A stretch of 64,000 bases of DNA from Streptomyces vinaceus. GTDB lineage: Bacteria; Actinomycetota; Actinomycetes; Streptomycetales; Streptomycetaceae. Position 1 is the first letter of the stretch, and each line of letters opens with the position of its first letter. The position numbers and the translations under genes were made by a program. A model generated the notes under the pieces. It worked only from the letters and a program-made list of their open reading frames with translations, was not told where the DNA came from and made no database searches. The stretch is from positions 2,303,001-2,367,000 of the forward strand of contig NZ_CP023692.1 of assembly GCF_008704935.1 (NCBI RefSeq), read 5' to 3'. This document shows positions 11,316-21,695 of the stretch, piece after piece.

Positions 11316-12479
11316 TTAGCTGAGGCCTGCCGTACGGGCGCGCTCGACCGCCGGGCCGATGGCCGCGGCCACGGCCGCGACGTCCTCCTTGGTGGAGGTG
11401 TGGCCGAGGGAGAAGCGCAGGGTGCCGCGGGCCAGCTGCGGGTCGGTTCCGGTGGCCAGCAGGACGTGGCTGGGCTGGGCCACGCCCGCGGTGCAGGCGG
11501 AGCCGGTGGAGCACTCGATGCCCTGGGCGTCCAGCAGGAGCAGCAGCGAGTCGCCCTCGCAGCCGGGGAAGCTGAAGTGCGCGTTGGCCGGGAGCCGGTC
11601 GTCCGGGTCCCCGCCGAGGACGGCGTCGGGCACCTCGCGCAGTACGGCGGCGATCAGTTCGTCGCGCAGCGCGCCGATCTCGGCGGCGAATCGCTCGCGC
11701 CGTTCGGCGGCGATCACGGCGGCCACCGCGAAGGCGGCGATGGCGGGCACGTCGAGCGTCCCGGAGCGCACGTGCCGTTCCTGGCCGCCGCCGTGCAGGA
11801 CGGGTACGGGGCTCTGGTCGCGGCCGAGCAGCAGGGCGCCGATGCCGTACGGGCCGCCGATCTTGTGGCCGCTGACGGTCATCGCGGCGAGGCCGCTGTC
11901 GCCGAAGCGGACGTCGAGCTGTCCGAAGGCCTGGACGGCGTCGGAGTGCAGGGGGACGGAGAACTCACGCGCGACGTCGGCCAGTTCACGGACCGGCATG
12001 ACGGTGCCGATCTCGTTGTTGGCCCACATGACGGTGGCGAGGGCCACGTCCTCGGGGTCGCGCGCGAGGGCCTCGCGGAGGTCGTCGGGGTGCACGCGGC
12101 CGTGACGGTCGACCGGGAGGTACTCGATCCGGGCGCCCTCGTGCTCGCCGAGCCAGTGCACGGCGTCGAGGACGGCGTGGTGTTCGACGGGGCTGGTGAG
12201 CACCCGGGTCCGGGCGGGTTCGGCGTCGCGGCGGGCCCAGTAGAGGCCCTTGACGGCGAGGTTGTCGGCCTCCGTGCCGCCCGCGGTGAAGACCACCTCG
12301 CTCGGGCGGGCGCCGAGTGCCTCGGCGAGGGCCTCGCGGGCCTCCTCGACCGTACGGCGGGCACGGCGGCCGGCGGCGTGGAGGGAGGACGCGTTGCCCG
12401 TGGCGGCGAACTGCGCGGTCATCGCCGCAGCGGCCTCCGGGAGCATCGGGGTGGTGGCGGCGTGGTCGAGGTAGGCCAT
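11316..12479 (-). CDS. Cysteine desulfurase (IscS/NifS family)
   Basis: This 387-residue PLP enzyme takes sulfur from cysteine to form a protein persulfide. The PLP lysine is K206 in SGHKIGG and the sulfur-carrying cysteine is C329 in GSAC. HAATTP and NNEIGT motifs are present. Its neighbour mnmA (same strand, beyond the amidase gene) needs such a donor, so tRNA thiolation is the likely role, though Fe-S assembly is possible because the family is broad. The ATG at 12479 has a weak upstream ribosome site. The gene is called nifS or iscS in various genomes; I leave the symbol blank. Confidence 0.93.
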   Translation of the reverse strand: MAYLDHAATTPMLPEAAAAMTAQFAATGNASSLHAAGRRARRTVEEAREALAEALGARPSEVVFTAGGTEADNLAVKGLYWARRDAEPARTRVLTSPVEHHAVLDAVHWLGEHEGARIEYLPVDRHGRVHPDDLREALARDPEDVALATVMWANNEIGTVMPVRELADVAREFSVPLHSDAVQAFGQLDVRFGDSGLAAMTVSGHKIGGPYGIGALLLGRDQSPVPVLHGGGQERHVRSGTLDVPAIAAFAVAAVIAAERRERFAAEIGALRDELIAAVLREVPDAVLGGDPDDRLPANAHFSFPGCEGDSLLLLLDAQGIECSTGSACTAGVAQPSHVLLATGTDPQLARGTLRFSLGHTSTKEDVAAVAAAIGPAVERARTAGLS

Positions 12480-12537
12480 GATCCCCTGATTCTACGAGTC
12501 CCCTCCCGGGCCCCGGACCCCCCGGTGCGGTGGGGGG

Positions 12538-12600
12538 CCCGGAGTGGCCGGGACGGGGTCCCGGAGTGGCCGGGACGGGGTCCCGGAACGGCGGGAACGG
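12538..12600. repeat. 22-bp tandem repeat (two perfect units plus a degenerate third)
   Basis: The unit beginning CCCGGAGTGGCCGGGA occurs at 12538-12559 and 12560-12581 without mismatch, then degenerates from 12582. It lies in the 146-bp spacer between the thioesterase stop and the cysteine desulfurase start. Each unit can pair with itself, so it may also act as a terminator for the thioesterase transcript. Confidence 0.7.
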
Positions 12601-12625
12601 CGGCCGGCCGCGGCGGGGACCCGGG

Positions 12626-13477
12626 TCAGCGCGGGGCGCGGGCCAGTTGGCGGGACTGGGCCACCAGGTGGCCGGCGGAGTCCCAGACCTCGGCGTCCTC
12701 CTCCAGGAAGCCGCCGGCCAGGTTCCGGGTGGTGATGGAGATCCGCAGCGGGCCGGGGGCCGGGCGCCTGCGGACGTGCGCGGTGAGCTCGATGGTCGGG
12801 CTCCAGCCCATCAGGCCCAGGTCGAAGCAGGTCGGCGGCAGGGCGTCCACCGCGAGCAGCATCGACAGCGGATCGGCGTCGCGGCCGTCGGCCAGCTCGA
12901 ACCAGGCCCGCATCTCGCCCTTGCCGGAGGGCGCGCCGACCGCCCAGCCCGCGGTGGCCGGATCCAGGCGTAGCCGCAGCCGGTCCACGATCGCGTTGCT
13001 GCCGGGGATGGGGGCCGGGCCGGCCTCCGGGCCGAGGCAGTCCTCGTACGCCGGGAACGCCGGCGGGACGGCGGTGGTGCGGACGTCGTCCGGGAGGGCG
13101 GCGAGGTCGCCGTACGAGGCGACGACCCGGATCCGCTCGATCTCGGCGCCGTTCTCGTCGTACTGGAAGAGGGAGGCCTGGCCGGTGGAGAGGGTGCGCC
13201 CGATCCGGACGACCTCGGTGCGGATCACGGCGGGGCCGGGCACCGACGAGGTCAGGTAGTGGGCGGAGACGGTGAAGGGGTCCGGGTGCGGCAGGGCCGC
13301 CGACAGGGCCCGGCCGACCAGGGCCAGCAGGTAGCCGCCGTTGACGGCGGTGATGATCGTCCACCCGGCGGAGAGCTCCGCGTCGTACACGCCGGACTCG
13401 TCCGCGCGCGCGGTGACGGTCGTGTCCCGGTCGAATTCGCTGTCGCCGATGGAGGCCTGGGCCGCTGCGTATGCCAT
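12626..13477 (-). CDS. Acyl-CoA thioesterase-like protein (double hotdog)
   Basis: The 283-residue product has two hotdog-type halves and resembles TesB-like thioesterases of actinobacteria: AGWTIITAVNGGYLLALVGRA in the first half and a second fold from about residue 150 ending in AEVWDSAGHLVAQSRQLA. It likely hydrolyses acyl-CoA thioesters in the cytoplasm; the chain length is not predictable. The ATG at 13477 was chosen because the open frame upstream overlaps the next gene and has no family resemblance. An inverted repeat lies just upstream (13488-13514). Confidence 0.8.
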   Translation of the reverse strand: MAYAAAQASIGDSEFDRDTTVTARADESGVYDAELSAGWTIITAVNGGYLLALVGRALSAALPHPDPFTVSAHYLTSSVPGPAVIRTEVVRIGRTLSTGQASLFQYDENGAEIERIRVVASYGDLAALPDDVRTTAVPPAFPAYEDCLGPEAGPAPIPGSNAIVDRLRLRLDPATAGWAVGAPSGKGEMRAWFELADGRDADPLSMLLAVDALPPTCFDLGLMGWSPTIELTAHVRRRPAPGPLRISITTRNLAGGFLEEDAEVWDSAGHLVAQSRQLARAPR

Positions 13478-13487
13478 GGTTTCGAGC

Positions 13488-13514
13488 CTACCGCCGGTTG
13501 CTACTAAGCGGTAG
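13488..13514. promoter_or_regulatory. Inverted repeat upstream of the thioesterase gene
   Basis: CTACCGC (13488-13494) and GCGGTAG (13508-13514) form a 7-base dyad with a 13-base spacer, placed 10-40 bases ahead of the thioesterase ATG. This is the size and position of a TetR- or MarR-type operator. No regulator gene is adjacent, so the binding protein is unknown. Confidence 0.4.
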
Positions 13515-13535
13515 CTTTCCATTGCTACATGCTGA

Positions 13536-14192
13536 TTACGGCTCTTCGGACACCGAGGAACGGCGGTTCCAGGCCAGCGGGGCACGCCAGTGGTAGCGCA
13601 TGGCGAGGAGCCGGAGCACGAACGTGGTGATGATCGCCGCGCCGGTGGTCACGCCGTTGAGGCTGTCGAAGGCGATCGACAGGGCCACCATCGCGGCGCC
13701 GACGATCGCGGGGACCGCGTACATCTCGCGGTCGCGCAGCAGCGACGGGACCTCGTTGGCCAGTACGTCGCGCAGGACGCCCCCGCCGACGGCCGTGGCC
13801 ACGCCGAGCGCGGCGGAGGCCGTCAGCCCGAGGCCGTACTCGTAGGCCTTGGTCGTGCCCGTGACGCAGAACAGGCCGAGGCCGGCCGCGTCGAACACGT
13901 TGATGGCCCGGTTGATCCGCTGGACCTCGGGGTGGAGGAAGTAGACGATGACCGCCGCGATCAGCGGGGTCACGAAGAAGCTGAGCTCGCCGAAGGCGGC
14001 CGGCGGGACGGCGCCGATGACGAGGTCGCGGAAGAGGCCGCCGCCGAGGGCGGTGACGAGCGCGAGCACGCAGATGCCGAAGACGTCGAAGTTCTTGCGT
14101 ACGGCGAGCAGCGCACCGGCGGTGGCGAAGACGAAGATGCCGGCGAGGTCCAGGGCATGCTGGATCCCGGGCGGGAAGAGATCGTGGAGCAC
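13536..14192 (-). CDS. TRIC-type cation channel family membrane protein (UPF0126)
   Basis: A 218-residue integral membrane protein with about seven hydrophobic helices arranged as two UPF0126 repeats. Each repeat holds the family signature: GGGLFRD in the first and GGGVLRD in the second. Bacterial TRIC homologues form trimeric cation channels. The GTG at 14192 opens the frame; there is no better ATG in frame. It is followed 58 bp later by the start region of the thioesterase gene on the same strand. Confidence 0.9.
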   Translation of the reverse strand: MLHDLFPPGIQHALDLAGIFVFATAGALLAVRKNFDVFGICVLALVTALGGGLFRDLVIGAVPPAAFGELSFFVTPLIAAVIVYFLHPEVQRINRAINVFDAAGLGLFCVTGTTKAYEYGLGLTASAALGVATAVGGGVLRDVLANEVPSLLRDREMYAVPAIVGAAMVALSIAFDSLNGVTTGAAIITTFVLRLLAMRYHWRAPLAWNRRSSVSEEP

Positions 14193-14240
14193 CGCCCCAT
14201 TGTGCCGTTCGGCCGTCGGTCCGACGGCCGGGGCGCGGTC

Positions 14241-14273
14241 CCGCGGTCCCGGGCTCGGGGCCCGGGACCGCGG
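14241..14273 (-). terminator. Strong hairpin after the oligopeptide ABC operon
   Basis: A perfect 13-base stem pairs 14241-14253 with 14261-14273 around a 7-base loop. It lies 4 bases beyond the stop of the last ABC gene in the minus direction, so it is the operon terminator. Confidence 0.75.
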
Positions 14274-14277
14274 GCGG

Positions 14278-15377
<1,100 letters not shown>

Positions 15378-15381
<4 letters not shown>

Positions 15382-16490
15382 AGCTTCGGCGCAATCTCTT
15401 CGGTCCAGATCCGGGTCCGCTCGTCCTGCGACATGTGACACGCGGACCAGTGGAGGCTGTCGTCCTGCGTCAGCTCCGGCCGCACCGTGCGGGTCACGTT
15501 GCCCTTGGGGACGTCGGCGTACGGGCACCTCGGGTTGAACGCGCAGCCGCTCGGGATGTTGATCAGGCTCGGCGGGGAGCCCTTGACCGGGATCAGCCGC
15601 TCGGTCTGGTCGCGGTCGATGCGCGGCATCGAGCCCAGCAGGCCCCAGGTGTACGGGTGGCGGGGCTCGTAGAAGACCTTCTCGGCGGTACCGCGCTCGA
15701 CGCACCGGCCGCCGTACATGACGAGCAGTTCGTCGGCCATTTCGGCGACCACGCCGAGGTCGTGCGTGATCATGATGACCGCGGAGCCGAACTCCTGCTG
15801 GAGGTCCCGGATGAGGTCGAGGATCTGCGCCTGGACGGTGACGTCCAGCGCGGTGGTCGGCTCGTCCGCGATGAGCAGCTCGGGGTTGTTGACCAGCGCC
15901 ATGGCGATCATCGCGCGCTGGCGCATACCGCCGGAGAACTCGTGCGGGTAGCTGTCGACGCGCTTGTGGGGCTCGGGTATGCCGACGCGGTCGAGGAGTT
16001 CGACGGCCCGCTTGAACGCGGTCTTCTTGTCGACCTTGTTGTGGACCCGGTAGGCCTCGGAGATCTGCTTGCCCACGGTGAAGTACGGGTGCATCGCGGA
16101 CAGCGGGTCCTGGAAGATCATCGCGATTTCCCGGCCGCGCAGCCTGCGCACCTCCTCCTCCGGGGAGGAGAGCAGCTCCTTGCCGTCCAGCCAGATCTCG
16201 CCCGAGATGTGGGCCCGCTGGCGGCCGTACTGGCCCACCCGGTGCAGGCCCATGATGCCCAGCGAGGTGACGGACTTGCCCGAGCCGGACTCGCCGACGA
16301 TGCCGAGGGTCTTGCCCTTCTCCAGGGTGAAGGAGAGTCCGTCGACGGACTTGACCAGGCCGTCCTCGGTCGGGAAGTGCACCTTGAGGTCGCGGACCTC
16401 CAGGAAGGCGGTGGAGGGGGCGGAACCGGTGACGGGCACGTTCGGCGGCGCCTGCGCTCCCGTCGTACCGCTCTTGGTCAGGTCGCTCAT
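15378..16490 (-). CDS. Oligopeptide ABC transporter ATPase (OppD/DppD type)
   Basis: The 370-residue partner ATPase of the peptide importer. Walker A is GESGSGKS, followed by [11 protein letters not shown], the signature [15 protein letters not shown], Walker [12 protein letters not shown] and the C-terminal oligo_HPY motif with [10 protein letters not shown]. It forms a heterodimer with the OppF-type protein in this family. The start overlaps the permease stop by 4 bases and its own stop overlaps the next start, so the three genes are translationally coupled. Confidence 0.94.
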
Positions 16491-17485
16491 GACAGCCTCA
16501 CTCGGGGGTCGATCACCGCGTACAGGAGGTCGACGACGAGGTTCGCGACGACGACGAAGAAGGCGGAGATCAAGGTGATGCCCAGGATGACCGGCAGGTC
16601 GTGGTCACTGATCGCGCGGACGGCGCTGTAGCCGAGACCGTGCAGCGAGAACGTGTACTCGGTCAGGACCGCGCCGCCCATGAGGGCTCCGAGGTCGAGG
16701 CCCAGGACGGTCAGGATCGGCGTCATCGTCGAGCGCATGGCGTGCTTGGCGATGACGACGGGTTCCGCCAGACCCTTGGCGCGCGCGGTGCGGATGTAGT
16801 CCTCGTTGAGGACTTCGAGCATCGTCGCGCGGGTGAGCCGGGCGTACATCGCCGCGTACAGGAAGGCGAGCGAGACCCACGGCAGGACCATCCCGTTGAA
16901 CCACTTGCCCGGGTCGTCGGCGAACGCCACCTCCGGGCGTCCGAACCAGCCGAGCTGGTCGGAGAAGAGGGCGATGGCGAGCATGCCCGTGAAGTAGATG
17001 GGGAGGGAGACGCCGGCGAGGGCGACGCCCATCGCCGAGCGGTCCAGGAGCGTGCCCCGCTTGAGGGCGGAGATGACGCCGGTGGCGACACCGCCGACGA
17101 CCCAGAGCACGACGGCGCCGGCGGCGAGCGAGAGGGTGACCGGCAGCCAGTCGAGCAGCAGCGGCCAGACCTCCTGCTCGGTCTTGAAGGAGTAGCCGAA
17201 GCAGGGCGCGGCGCATTGCGTGACGTCGGAGCCGTTGGCGTAGGTGCGACCCGCCACCAGCCCGACGATGAACTTGCCGAACTGGACGAGGATCGGGTCG
17301 TCGAGACCCATCTTCTGCCGGATGCCCTCGATGGCAGCGGGGTCGGACTGCTTGCCGACGAAGTACAGCGCCGGATCCGTCCCGATCATCTTCGGGAAGA
17401 GGAAGAAGATTCCGAAGGTCACCAAGCAGATGACCAACAGCATGACGATGACGGCGAAGAACCGCCGGATGAGATATGCAAGCAC
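16487..17485 (-). CDS. Peptide ABC transporter permease (DppB/OppB type)
   Basis: A 332-residue inner membrane permease with an N-terminal helix and the BPD_transp_1 domain. The EAA-type loop is seen as [24 protein letters not shown], shortened here to its core RTARAKGL. The GTG at 17485 begins LAYLIRRF, the usual start of DppB proteins. A strong hairpin (17509-17537) separates it from the binding-protein gene upstream, so permease and ATPase levels are probably kept lower than binding protein. Confidence 0.92.
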   Translation of the reverse strand: MLAYLIRRFFAVIVMLLVICLVTFGIFFLFPKMIGTDPALYFVGKQSDPAAIEGIRQKMGLDDPILVQFGKFIVGLVAGRTYANGSDVTQCAAPCFGYSFKTEQEVWPLLLDWLPVTLSLAAGAVVLWVVGGVATGVISALKRGTLLDRSAMGVALAGVSLPIYFTGMLAIALFSDQLGWFGRPEVAFADDPGKWFNGMVLPWVSLAFLYAAMYARLTRATMLEVLNEDYIRTARAKGLAEPVVIAKHAMRSTMTPILTVLGLDLGALMGGAVLTEYTFSLHGLGYSAVRAISDHDLPVILGITLISAFFVVVANLVVDLLYAVIDPRVRLS

Positions 17486-17508
17486 TGCGCTCGGCCTGAC
17501 CGAGACCC

Positions 17509-17537
17509 GGGGGCGCCCTCTTCTGGAGGGCGCCCCC
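17509..17537 (-). terminator. Intra-operon attenuator hairpin between binding protein and permease genes
   Basis: A perfect 12-base stem pairs 17509-17520 with 17526-17537 around a 5-base loop. It lies in the 132-bp gap downstream of the solute-binding protein gene. Such hairpins commonly stabilise the upstream mRNA and reduce read-through into the permease and ATPase genes. Confidence 0.65.
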
Positions 17538-17617
17538 ACGCCGCGACCGCGGCCATCACCTGCCCTTCGTGCCTAGCGGGTGTGGCACTGGAACACTGGA
17601 ACTGGACTGACGGACGG

Positions 17618-19396
17618 TTACTTCGAGACGCCGAGGGAGGCGTAGTCGTAGCGGCCGTTGTAGGCGTCGGAGGTGTAGGCGTTGGTCAGCCGGGTGCTGC
17701 GCCAGGTGATCGTCTTGTCGTAGACGAAGGGCAGGTAGACCGCGGCCTCGGAGACCTTCTGGTTCATCTGCTTGTAGATGTCGCCCGCCTTGACCGGGTC
17801 CGTCTCCGCGATCGCCTTGTCGAACAGGCCGTTGATGACCGGGTCGTTCAGCTCGGAGAAGTTGTTGTTGCCGCTCTGGAGGATGAAGCGACCGTCGACC
17901 AGCGGCTGGGCGAAGCCCTGCCCGGTCGGGAAGTCGGCGCCCCAGCCCATGATGATGATGCCGTAGCCCTTCTCCTTGACGACCTTCGGCGAACCGATGA
18001 TGCCGGAGGTCTGGGCGCCGTCGAACTGCTCGACCTGGGCGTCGATGCCGACCTGCTTCAGGGCGTTCTGGAGCGAGACCGCCGTGGCGACCTCGACCGG
18101 CTTGTTGTTGCGGACGGCGATGGTGGTCTTGAAACCGCCCTCCTTGCCGCACGCCTTGAGAGCGGCCTTGGCCTTCTCGACGTCGGGCTTGCCGTCGTTG
18201 GTCAGGACGCCGTACGGGTCGTACTTGGCGTCGGAGCCCTTGATGCCGAGCGGGAGCATGTTGGGGGCGATGTCGCCACCGGCCTGCGGGCCGCCGCGGG
18301 CGGTCTGCAGGGACTTGTGGTCGGCCGCGTAGATGACGGCCTTGCGGCACTCGATGTTGTCGAACGGCGCGACGGTCTGCGGGAAGACGGCGTACCGGAT
18401 GAAGCCGGTCTGGCCGTTGTCCAGGTTGTTCTTGTGGTCCTTCAGCGCGGTGGCGCGGGCCGCCTGGCCGATGCCGGTCGCGTTGATGTCGAGGTCGAAC
18501 TCGCCGTTCATCAGGCGCTTGTCCATGTCGTCCGAGTTCGCCATGAACGTGACCGAGATGGAGTCCGGCAGCGCCTTGCGGATGGTGTCCGACTCGGGCT
18601 TCCAGTTCGTGTTGCGCGAGAGCTTCATGCTCTTGTTCGGCTCGTACGAGTCGATCTTGTACGGGCCGTTGGAGAAGGGCTTCAGGCCGTACTTGGCCGC
18701 GGTGTCCTTGTCCTGCTTGACCGGGCTCGCCGCCGGCATGGCCAGCATCTGCTCGAAGTCGCCGTTGGGCGCCGGGAGCTTGAAGATGATGGTCTTCGCG
18801 TCCGGGGTCTCGATGGCCTTGAGGCCGAGCTTGTCCGGGGCCGTGTCCTTGTACGGGCCCGGGTACTCGGTCTTCGGGTCGAGGACCTGCATCAGGTAGA
18901 CCGGGCCGCCGGAGATGACGTCCTGGGCCCAGGTGCGCTCGATGCCGTACTTGACGTCCTGGGCGGTGACGGGCGAGCCGTCCTCCCAGGTCACGTTGTC
19001 CTTGAGGGTGTACTTGTAGGTCTTGCCGCCGTCGCTGATCTCGGCCTTGGCGGTCGCGAGGTCGGGCTCCAGGTCGGTGCTCTGCTCGCCCGGGGCGGCC
19101 TTGTAACTGACCAGCTGGCGCGTGTAGTAGCGGGCGAAGTCCCACATGAAGCCGTAGTAACCGCGCTGCGGGTCCCACGAGTCGGCTTCCTGGGTGCCGA
19201 CGAACTTGAGCTCGCCACCCTTCTTGTCCGACGCGTTGGCGATCTTGCCGATGCCGGCGTTGAAGCCACCGCCCGAGGCAGCGGTCTTGTCGTCCTTCTT
19301 GTTGTCGCCGCCACAGGCGGTCGCGGTCAGCATGACCGCGAGCACGACGGCCGTGCCAGCGGCAAGCCTGCGCTTCGACGTGCGATGGGTAGTCAC
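17618..19396 (-). CDS. Oligopeptide-binding lipoprotein (SBP family 5)
   Basis: A 592-residue extracytoplasmic solute-binding protein. The signal peptide carries KRR, a hydrophobic stretch and a lipobox cysteine in TATACGG, so it is lipid-anchored. The SBP_bac_5 fold is recognisable by LEPDLATAKAEISDGGKTYKYTL-like elements, for example TYKYTLKDNVTWEDG and SPVTAQDVKYG. It captures peptides and delivers them to the two permeases. It lies second in the operon, after the DppC-type permease and before the attenuator hairpin. Specificity cannot be read from sequence. Confidence 0.93.
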   Translation of the reverse strand: MTTHRTSKRRLAAGTAVVLAVMLTATACGGDNKKDDKTAASGGGFNAGIGKIANASDKKGGELKFVGTQEADSWDPQRGYYGFMWDFARYYTRQLVSYKAAPGEQSTDLEPDLATAKAEISDGGKTYKYTLKDNVTWEDGSPVTAQDVKYGIERTWAQDVISGGPVYLMQVLDPKTEYPGPYKDTAPDKLGLKAIETPDAKTIIFKLPAPNGDFEQMLAMPAASPVKQDKDTAAKYGLKPFSNGPYKIDSYEPNKSMKLSRNTNWKPESDTIRKALPDSISVTFMANSDDMDKRLMNGEFDLDINATGIGQAARATALKDHKNNLDNGQTGFIRYAVFPQTVAPFDNIECRKAVIYAADHKSLQTARGGPQAGGDIAPNMLPLGIKGSDAKYDPYGVLTNDGKPDVEKAKAALKACGKEGGFKTTIAVRNNKPVEVATAVSLQNALKQVGIDAQVEQFDGAQTSGIIGSPKVVKEKGYGIIIMGWGADFPTGQGFAQPLVDGRFILQSGNNNFSELNDPVINGLFDKAIAETDPVKAGDIYKQMNQKVSEAAVYLPFVYDKTITWRSTRLTNAYTSDAYNGRYDYASLGVSK

Positions 19397-19470
19397 GATG
19401 CTCGCAACCCTCCGTTGTAGTTCCTGTGTACGTACGGCTCGAAGCCGGTTCCTGGTTTGCCCTGCGGTGG

Positions 19471-20466
19471 CTAGCGGGAGCCCTTCGGGTCGAGGGCGTC
19501 GCGGACGCCGTCGCCGAAGAGGTTGAAGGCCAGCACGGTGATGAAGATCGCCACGCCGGGGAAGATCATGAAGAGCGGATCGTCCTCATAGGTCCGCACA
19601 GCCGTTGAGAGGGTTTCTCCCCAGGACGGTGTGGGCGGCTTGACGCCGACACCGAGGAAGCTCAGCGCGGCCTCGGTGAGCACGTTGGTGGGGATCATCA
19701 GCGTCGTGTAGACGGTGATCGGTGCCACCAGGTTGGGAAGGAGTTCGCGGAAGAGGATGTACGCCCGCCCCGCGCCCAGGCTCCGCGCCGCCTCGACGTA
19801 CTCGCGTTCGCGCAGCGACAGGGTCTGGCCGCGGACGATGCGCCCGATGTACGGCCATCCGAAGAAGCCGATGACGAGCACCAGCACCGCGATGCGCAGT
19901 CCCGATCCCTCGAATCCCCACAGCTTTCCGGGGACGACGGAGATCAGCGCGATGATGAAGAGCAGCTGCGGGAAAGCGAGCAGCAGGTCCATGACACGGC
20001 TGATCGCCGCGTCGACCCAGCCGCCGAAGTAGCCGGCGATGATGCCGAAGACGGTGCCCAGCGAGACCGCCACGAAGGCGGACAGGAAGGCCACCAGCAG
20101 CGAGATGCGCGCGCCGTAGACGATCCGGCTGAAGACGTCGCGGCCGTTGACCGGCTCGATGCCCAGCAGGAAGTCGCCGTTCATACCGCCGCGGGGTCCG
20201 GCCGGCAGGCCGAGCAGCGGGTCCAGCAGGTCCTCGTGCAGCTCCTCCGGCGGGTGGCCGAGGAGTTTGACGATCAACGGCGCGAAGATCGCGACGAGAA
20301 TCAGCAGGAGCACGATGACACCGCCGGTCAGTGCGACCTTGTCACGCTTGAGCCGGAGCCAGGCGATCTTCCACGGTGAGCGCCCCTCGATCGCCTTCTG
20401 CGGGAGTTCGGGGGCGGCCACGGCCGCGGGCTCGGCCGCGCTGGTGTCGTGCAGTGGTGCCGTCAT
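19471..20466 (-). CDS. Peptide ABC transporter permease (DppC/OppC type), first gene of operon
   Basis: A 331-residue permease with a cytoplasmic N-terminal OppC_N segment, six predicted helices and the EAA loop in EYVEAARSLGAGRAYILFRELLPN, of which EAARSLGAG is the core. It pairs with the DppB-type permease further down the operon. The ATG at 20466 follows a GAGAGGGG site at long spacing. Having the permease ahead of the binding protein is a common Streptomyces order. The 430-bp region upstream should hold the operon promoter. Confidence 0.92.
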   Translation of the reverse strand: MTAPLHDTSAAEPAAVAAPELPQKAIEGRSPWKIAWLRLKRDKVALTGGVIVLLLILVAIFAPLIVKLLGHPPEELHEDLLDPLLGLPAGPRGGMNGDFLLGIEPVNGRDVFSRIVYGARISLLVAFLSAFVAVSLGTVFGIIAGYFGGWVDAAISRVMDLLLAFPQLLFIIALISVVPGKLWGFEGSGLRIAVLVLVIGFFGWPYIGRIVRGQTLSLREREYVEAARSLGAGRAYILFRELLPNLVAPITVYTTLMIPTNVLTEAALSFLGVGVKPPTPSWGETLSTAVRTYEDDPLFMIFPGVAIFITVLAFNLFGDGVRDALDPKGSR

Positions 20467-20898
20467 CGTGGTGGGGACCCCTCTCGGCCGACGGTGGCCG
20501 GCCCATGCCCGCCGCTGTGGCGGCTTGGTTCTTTCGGCGTCTCTGATGGTGCGAATGGCACGAATTGCGCCTGAAGTGCACGTGAAGATCCGGTGGTTGT
20601 GGGATTGACCGGCCTTCGGTGGGGGGAGTCTTCAACGGGCTCAGGAGCAGCCGCCAGCCCTGCCAGGGATGTGATGCGCAACCGTGATCTGCGTCTGCAC
20701 CTTCCGTTATCCGAACGGCCGGTCCTGGTCAGCGGTGAAACAGGGACCGTACGGCGCGGAACGGACATCGGGCCCAAGTGCCATTTCAGCGCTCCTACTT
20801 GGGCGGAAACAGCGGATACGCCGAAGGCCGCGGGGAACGTCGTTCCCCGCGGCCTTCGTTGGCCGGATATGGTCGTCCCGGTCCGTGGACCGCTCCGC
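20467..20898. other. Intergenic region upstream of the peptide importer
   Basis: About 430 bp between the importer and the SseB-like gene. The first 300 bp next to the importer must contain its promoter; I see no perfect operator, only short direct repeats around 20548-20585 (GCACGAATTGCGC and GTGCACGTG-like steps). The distal end holds the SseB-gene terminator. I find no supported gene here. Confidence 0.5.
20822..20858 (-). terminator. Hairpin terminator of the SseB-like gene pair
   Basis: An 18-base perfect inverted repeat pairs 20822-20839 with 20841-20858 and ends in a TT step. It begins 40 bases past the stop of the SseB-like gene at 20899 on the minus strand. Confidence 0.75.
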
Positions 20899-21639
20899 TC
20901 AGTACGCCGGGGCCTGGCCCTCGCGGTCGTAGAAGGGGCGGGTCTGGGCGCGCAGCCACATCGCCACGGGATCGTGCTCGTCGGCCAGCGCCACCGTGCA
21001 CACGGGCACGCCCTCGGGCACCGCGCCGACCGACTGGCGCATCATCTCCCGTACGGATTCCAGCGCGGGCGCGGAGGCGTCGTACAGGTCGAGCCCGACC
21101 GCGAGGTACGGCGAGCCCAGCGAGGGCTGCACCCAGGCGCGGCGCAGCGAGCGCACGGCGGGGGTGCGGTGGGCGTGCTGGGTCAGCAGTCCGTAGAACT
21201 GCGGGAGCTCCAGGGCGGGCTCGGACAGCCGCAGCGGGCCGGCCGGCATCCGGTCGAGCCCGGTGGCGATGCGGCGCAGGTCGGCCCAGGGGATGCCCAG
21301 GCCGCCGCCCTGGGCGTGCGGGTTGAGCCACAGGCCCCAGCGGTCCGGGTAGAGGGCGCGGGCGACGTCCCGGCCGGTGACCACCTCGTAGCCCCGGCTC
21401 CAGCCGCTGGCGGCCAGCTCCTGGGGGGAGGTGACGCAGGGCGCGTACCCGAGGCCCTCGATCTCCATGCCGCCGTACTGGGCGTCCGGGGAGCCCGGCT
21501 GTCCCTGCCAGAGCAGCATCCACAGCCGTCCCTCGGCGAGGGCGTGCAGAAGCGACTCGTAGCTCTCGAAGCGCCCGGGCGTCACCTGGCGCATCATGTG
21601 CTCGACCTGCCCGGCCGCGGCCGTGCCTGACGCACTCAC
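20899..21639 (-). CDS. SseB family protein (paralogue 1)
   Basis: A 246-residue protein of the SseB-like family. It contains WMLLWQGQPGSPDA, an SPQELAASGWSRGYEVVTGRDVAR core and a C-terminal VCTVALADEHDPVAMWLRAQTRPFYD half. SseB proteins affect serine tolerance in E. coli, but their molecular role is not settled; in actinobacteria they often sit near secretion or housekeeping genes. The GTG at 21639 follows AAGAGGGG at 6 bases. It lies 56 bp after a paralogue on the same strand, and the two share the C-terminal RPFY ending. Confidence 0.8.
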   Translation of the reverse strand: MSASGTAAAGQVEHMMRQVTPGRFESYESLLHALAEGRLWMLLWQGQPGSPDAQYGGMEIEGLGYAPCVTSPQELAASGWSRGYEVVTGRDVARALYPDRWGLWLNPHAQGGGLGIPWADLRRIATGLDRMPAGPLRLSEPALELPQFYGLLTQHAHRTPAVRSLRRAWVQPSLGSPYLAVGLDLYDASAPALESVREMMRQSVGAVPEGVPVCTVALADEHDPVAMWLRAQTRPFYDREGQAPAY

Positions 21640-21695
21640 CCGGTACCCCTCTTCGTCCGCCCGTCCACCCGTATCGGCACCCAGCTTAAGCGGCG

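Noticed and set aside
16601..19420. A 939-residue open frame on the plus strand opposite the peptide importer
   Set aside because: It is the antisense shadow of the permease and binding-protein genes: Val/Arg/Leu/Gly-rich, no domain, and the minus strand carries unmistakable ABC family proteins.
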